A DNA stretch of 10,913 nucleotides, from contig QZLH01000894.1 in NCBI GenBank assembly GCA_003833135.1, positions 31,455 to 42,367 of the forward strand, read 5' to 3'. The notes below the pieces were generated by a model. The model worked only from the letters and a program-made list of their open reading frames with translations, did not search any database and had not been told where the DNA came from. This document shows, one piece after another, positions 7,926-10,913 of the stretch (positions are counted from its first letter, which is position 1; each line of letters begins with the position of its first letter). The DNA comes from Oehlia diaphana. Its lineage: Eukaryota; Glomeromycota; Glomeromycetes; Glomerales; Glomeraceae. A program made the position numbers and the translations under genes.

Positions 7926-7940
7926 TTTTGTGTTTTGCAT
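6276..7940 (-). CDS. Kinase-Sel1 repeat protein K2 (TKL-like), five exons, 3' end missing at the N
   Basis: Proposed exons, in gene order: 7940-7716, 7606-7534, 7441-7254, 7173-6816, 6709-6276 (partial). Introns are 109, 92, 80 and 106 bases, and coding totals 1278 bases (426 codons). The start MQNTKNTNEW is the first ATG, in a good context (TCAAAATGC). Key residues by position are the glycine loop 38-45, Lys59, Glu75 (alpha-C), Asp161 (HRD), Asp178 (DFG) and Arg291 (CWNGEPDSRP). The kinase is therefore intact and probably active. The protein ends in the first Sel1 repeat because the sequence meets the N. Intron 2 must use TACTTAG at 7442-7448, since no other AG is available in this copy; this confirms the K1 model. 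Differences from K1 include DFGLSKRIE for [10 protein letters not shown], one codon fewer in exon 4, and 14 replacements in the linker. Confidence 0.85.
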
Positions 7941-9128
7941 TTTGATATTATTAGTAATCGTAGTAATCGTAGGTGAAATAAAAATGATCGAGGGGGGGAC
8001 GAAAACTACTAATGGATTTTTTTCTTTTAAATAGTTTGGTTATGTTATACATACACAATAGTAGTACAAACAAAGCCACCGTGTTTAACGTGATTCGTAA
8101 TTTCATTTTATAATCTTGGCCAAATTTTTAATTCTGGCCTAAATTATGAACATTATTTTAGAAACTCAGTTAGCGCACCTTCGAAAAAATATGAACATGA
8201 TATTTTTTATCAATAAGATCGATTCACTTATTAACACTATAATATTTCGTGCTATATTTGAAATCAATTAAATATATATTCTAAAATTAGAAAATTACTC
8301 TTTAAAAAAATATTTGGGTTTAAAATTTACTAGAATTGCAAAGATTAACGAATCGTATTTAAATTATTTATTGACAATAGAAATATAGAACTAACCGTAA
8401 TCCGGTATTATTAATTTTAGCCATTACTAAGGATTATCTACCCTTTATACATTTTTATTCGATTTATCTCACATAAAGACTCTTTACAGGACAGTAACAA
8501 TTGAACAGTGCGTAAAAACTCGTGGCCATCAATTGCTACATTCGACATCCTCATAAAGAGACCAATCTTAATTAGAATAAGTAGATACTTTATTTACCAA
8601 TTTAAATAACGCAAATAATGTTGATTTCAGTCGTGTCTTAGCAGCTGAGCCAGATTCTATTAGAAAACACATATTTTCGATAAATGCAACTTGATAATTC
8701 GCGAAATTTAGAAGTCTTTAGATCAGTTTGGAAAAGAATATATTTGCAAAACTAGATTGTATAAAAAACTGAATTTATTGCGAAATTTTAAATTTGTAAG
8801 CACGACAGACTATTAATAAACTATTATATGAACTATTCGGAGGACCAATAGGATAGTTAGAATGTAGCAAAATAACTTTTAAGGAAACTCTTAAAGTACT
8901 ATTAAAACGTAAATCTGATAAAGTATATTTACGATTTACTTAGTAAAAGTTTACACAAGACTTTATTAATGTTTTATTTGAGCGGTCTTATATTAAGACA
9001 GCACGTACCAATAATTCATTTTGGTTTAGTAATCTTTGCCCAAATTTACTGATGCATTAAATAATTAATTCTAAAGTATGATTTTCGTGACGTGAAAGGA
9101 AACGATACGAATTGTATAACAATTAATT
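7941..9128. other. Gene-free region between K2 and the F-box pseudogene
   Basis: The first ~150 bases are probably the K2 upstream region. From about 8150 to 9100 the base composition is less homopolymer-rich than elsewhere in the window, with no long open frame. The longest noteworthy frame is 49 codons on the minus strand (8571-8717), with no start-to-stop structure or recognised domain. A GGCC-containing stretch near 8110-8150 loosely resembles the conserved spacer block. It may hold decayed coding or transposon sequence, but I cannot identify it. Confidence 0.5.
8025..8033 (-). promoter_or_regulatory. TATA-like box upstream of K2
   Basis: On the minus strand the sequence CTATTTAAAAG lies about 85 bases before the K2 start codon. 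Between it and the ATG are a seven-C run (plus-strand G run 7992-7998) and a TAGTAATCG unit present twice (7952-7969). The spacing suits a fungal TATA element, but no transcription start is known. It is the only kinase promoter in the window; the K1 and K3 promoters are missing or outside. Confidence 0.35.
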
Positions 9129-9708
9129 CTTTGATGGGGATTTTATAAGATCGAATAATATCATTCTTTACATATTTGGAAAATGGAGATTTGGAATATG
9201 AAAATATCAATACATATTTTTTATCATTCATTATTCAAAATAATAATTAAATTTATTGGAATTAAATGAATTAAATCATCTCATACGGATTTTTTTTGAA
9301 AAAATTCTTTCTGTTCTTTAAATTTTAATCATACATCTTAGATCAATCTTATCATTAACATATCTTAATATATCGAAATCTTAAAACATTAGGATTAACG
9401 AAATTTTATATCATAATAGATTTATTAATTATAATAGTTAATTATAATAATAATAATTTTGATATCAAATTCTAAATGATCAATTTAAGAGAGTTAGTTT
9501 CACTCAAAATTTAAATGAAATTCAAAATTATTAAATCTTGGTATGTGGAAAATTCTATTGTATATAATGGAATCCGAATCATATTGTAAATAAAGAATTT
9601 AATCATAGGGTTATAAATAATCATATAATAATAAATCCACGGGTAGATTATGGTAAAAAATCATCTAGTAAAGATCATAAAGTTTATATTAAATGGGTTT
9701 TAAAATAA
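9129..9708 (+). pseudogene. Decayed copy of the F-box-like gene, C-terminal half
   Basis: The region aligns in order with ~2730-3527 of the intact gene. Anchors are GGATTTTATAAG (9138), AAAATGGAGATTTGGAATATG (homologous to the ENENLEYE codons), CTTAAAACATTAGGATTAACG (9382), GGTATGTGGAAA (9540), and the last 15 codons SSSKDHKVYIKWVLK plus stop (9661-9708). Between the anchors are many indels and frameshifts, with a net loss of about 216 bases against the intact copy. No F-box half was found to the left, so either the duplication was partial or the 5' half has decayed beyond recognition. It cannot make a working protein. Confidence 0.85.
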
Positions 9709-10260
9709 TAATAGTAACGGTCGTAACGGCAATATCGTTGTAATTTGGAAGAGTAGGATGGATGATCGACTTGTCGATGTCAGATACTCACGTGACCGTC
9801 GCCAAAGTTAATATATAATTTTGGCCGGCATTAATTACTACCAAATTAGATATGAGCAAAAAAATTAACGTGCATTATTTTTTTTCAGTCGGTAATGTGT
9901 GTGATGGTACAATAAAAATAATCGTATTTAACCGGATCCCGTATTTATCATATTTATATTTTTTTTTTATATAATTTTATTGATAATAAAGAAAAAATGA
10001 ACGTAACGTTATTTATTTAGTTATAGCTCAAAGAATAAATTAATAAATTTAAGAGGTTATAAACAACAATCTGTAATTATGCTTTTTTAAAGTATCACGT
10101 GTTAATAAAAGTAAAAATACTATTATTGAGATTACGTTTACTCAAAGTCTCAAACTCAAGTATGCGACTCTATCTTATAGGCACAGTTTAAATAAAGTAG
10201 TGGTGCTATTAATAAATAATATGCATGTACTGTACCATATAATTAACTAAATAATTTAAT
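9709..10260. other. Spacer copy between the F-box pseudogene and K3
   Basis: This is homologous to 3528-4076. It keeps the CACGTG / TATATAA / GGCCGGC block (~9786-9848), a TATATAA plus GAAAAAATGAACG start-like context at ~9970-10000, and the stem-loop candidate (~10126-10153). The small frame from ATG 9997 stops at 10018-10020 and later homologous sequence has indels, so it is not coding in this copy. No other gene is seen. Confidence 0.65.
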
Positions 10261-10913
10261 TTAGAAAGAAAGCTGGATTATTTCCAATGCATTTTGAGCT
10301 TTTTTATATCCTTGTTTAGCAGATTTTTCATACCAATAAATCGCTTGATTTATATCCTTTTCAATTCCCATTCCATATTCATATATAAGGCCAAGACCAT
10401 GTTGAGCATTACTATTTCCAGAATTTGCTGCCTGCTGATATAATTCAAAAGCTTTGTTATAATCTTTATCAACACCTTCTCCATTTAAATACATAGTACC
10501 AACATTATATTGAGCAACAATATTTCCTAAACTATCTGCTTGTTGATATAATTCAATTGCTTTTTGATAATTAACACTAGTTCCTATTCCAGCATCATAA
10601 CAATATCCAACTTTTAATAAACCTGATGCATAACCCATATTTGCTATTTTTTCGTAATATTTTAAAGCTAACTTTTCATCTTTTATAGTTCCATAACCAG
10701 ATTGATAACATGATCCAACATATAATTGTGCTAATGCATGACCTTGCTCTGATGCATTAATAAATAAATCAAATGCTTTCTTATTATCTTCACTTGTTTC
10801 AATTCCTAAATAATTAAAATATCCAAGTAAAAATATAGAATCTGAATTTGAATTATTTTGATTAATTAATAACCAATCATAAATTTCTTGTGAATTTATA
10901 TTATTATTATTAA
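10261..10913 (-). CDS. Sel1-repeat C-terminal part of a third kinase-Sel1 protein, K3 (5' end outside the window)
   Basis: The frame is open from the right window edge to a stop at 10261-10263, 217 codons in view, with no internal stop; the methionine at 10638 is internal and not a start. It begins in the [13 protein letters not shown] segment just before the Sel1 region and carries five Sel1 repeats, with the same lengths and order as K1. It ends KAQNALEIIQLSF, whereas K1 ends [16 protein letters not shown]. By homology, a linker and kinase domain should lie to the right of the window. Differences from K1 cluster in the first half (helix A) of repeats 2, 4 and 5. It is convergent with the F-box pseudogene. 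The kinase assignment is inferred from K1 and cannot be checked here. Confidence 0.85.
   Translation of the reverse strand, partial: NNNNINSQEIYDWLLINQNNSNSDSIFLLGYFNYLGIETSEDNKKAFDLFINASEQGHALAQLYVGSCYQSGYGTIKDEKLALKYYEKIANMGYASGLLKVGYCYDAGIGTSVNYQKAIELYQQADSLGNIVAQYNVGTMYLNGEGVDKDYNKAFELYQQAANSGNSNAQHGLGLIYEYGMGIEKDINQAIYWYEKSAKQGYKKAQNALEIIQLSF

Larger units (their letters stand above)
9129..10913. repeat. Segmental duplication, block B (partner of ~2730-4949)
   Basis: This is the second copy of the F-box tail, spacer and convergent Sel1 gene unit. The copy runs to the right edge of the window, so its true end is unknown. The Sel1 part stays open, the spacer is moderately conserved, and the F-box part is wrecked; the decay is therefore uneven along the block. 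Confidence 0.8.

Noticed and set aside
9046..9231. 61-aa minus-strand ORF
   Set aside because: It is antisense to the start of the decayed F-box copy; no conserved features.
10261..10638. Reading K3 as a complete 125-aa gene starting at the Met at 10638
   Set aside because: The frame stays open to the window edge and matches K1 over the upstream Sel1 repeats, so this Met is internal.

Overview
The window looks like nuclear DNA of a filamentous fungus, most probably an arbuscular mycorrhizal fungus of the Rhizophagus/Glomeromycota type. The reasons are extreme A+T richness with long T and A homopolymers, short GT..AG introns of 77-109 bases, and two gene types strongly expanded in those genomes: TKL-like protein kinases fused to Sel1 repeats, and divergent F-box/LRR proteins. 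Species assignment is inference from family knowledge. No rRNA, tRNA, CRISPR array, intact transposon or viral gene was recognised.

Layout. 1-1733 is gene-free AT-rich DNA holding a ~140-bp direct repeat (1-~140 and ~1025-1172), a long T/A homopolymer hairpin, and the upstream region of the first gene. 1734-3527 (+) is an intact single-exon F-box-like gene. 3528-4076 is a spacer with conserved non-coding blocks and a doubtful small ORF. 4077-6274 (-) is kinase-Sel1 gene copy K1, with five exons, a complete 3' end, and the first codons lost at a single N (6275). 6276-7940 (-) is copy K2, with a complete 5' end but cut off at the same N inside its first Sel1 repeat. 7941-~9128 is gene-free. ~9129-9708 (+) is a decayed copy of the F-box gene's C-terminal half. 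9709-10260 is a second copy of the spacer. 10261-10913 (-) is copy K3, the Sel1 part of a third kinase-Sel1 gene that runs off the window.

Two duplications explain most of this. A segmental duplication links ~2730-4949 with ~9129-10913: an F-box tail, spacer and convergent Sel1 gene in each block. The kinase half stays open in both blocks, while the F-box half has decayed in the second. A second, head-to-tail duplication of ~1.65 kb (4629-6274 and 6276-7925) meets exactly at the N. It may be a contig misjoin, a gap in a real tandem array, or a true internal duplication.

How the genes work: the kinase-Sel1 proteins keep all main catalytic residues and probably couple phosphorylation to a helical repeat that binds partners. 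The F-box protein probably feeds a substrate to an SCF ubiquitin ligase. No direct pathway link between the two is shown by the sequence; they appear to travel together as a duplicating convergent pair. The most interesting signals are the N junction, a kinase-Sel1 linker with nearly all-replacement divergence between K1 and K2, and Sel1 repeats whose first helices diverge between K1 and K3 while the second helices stay identical.
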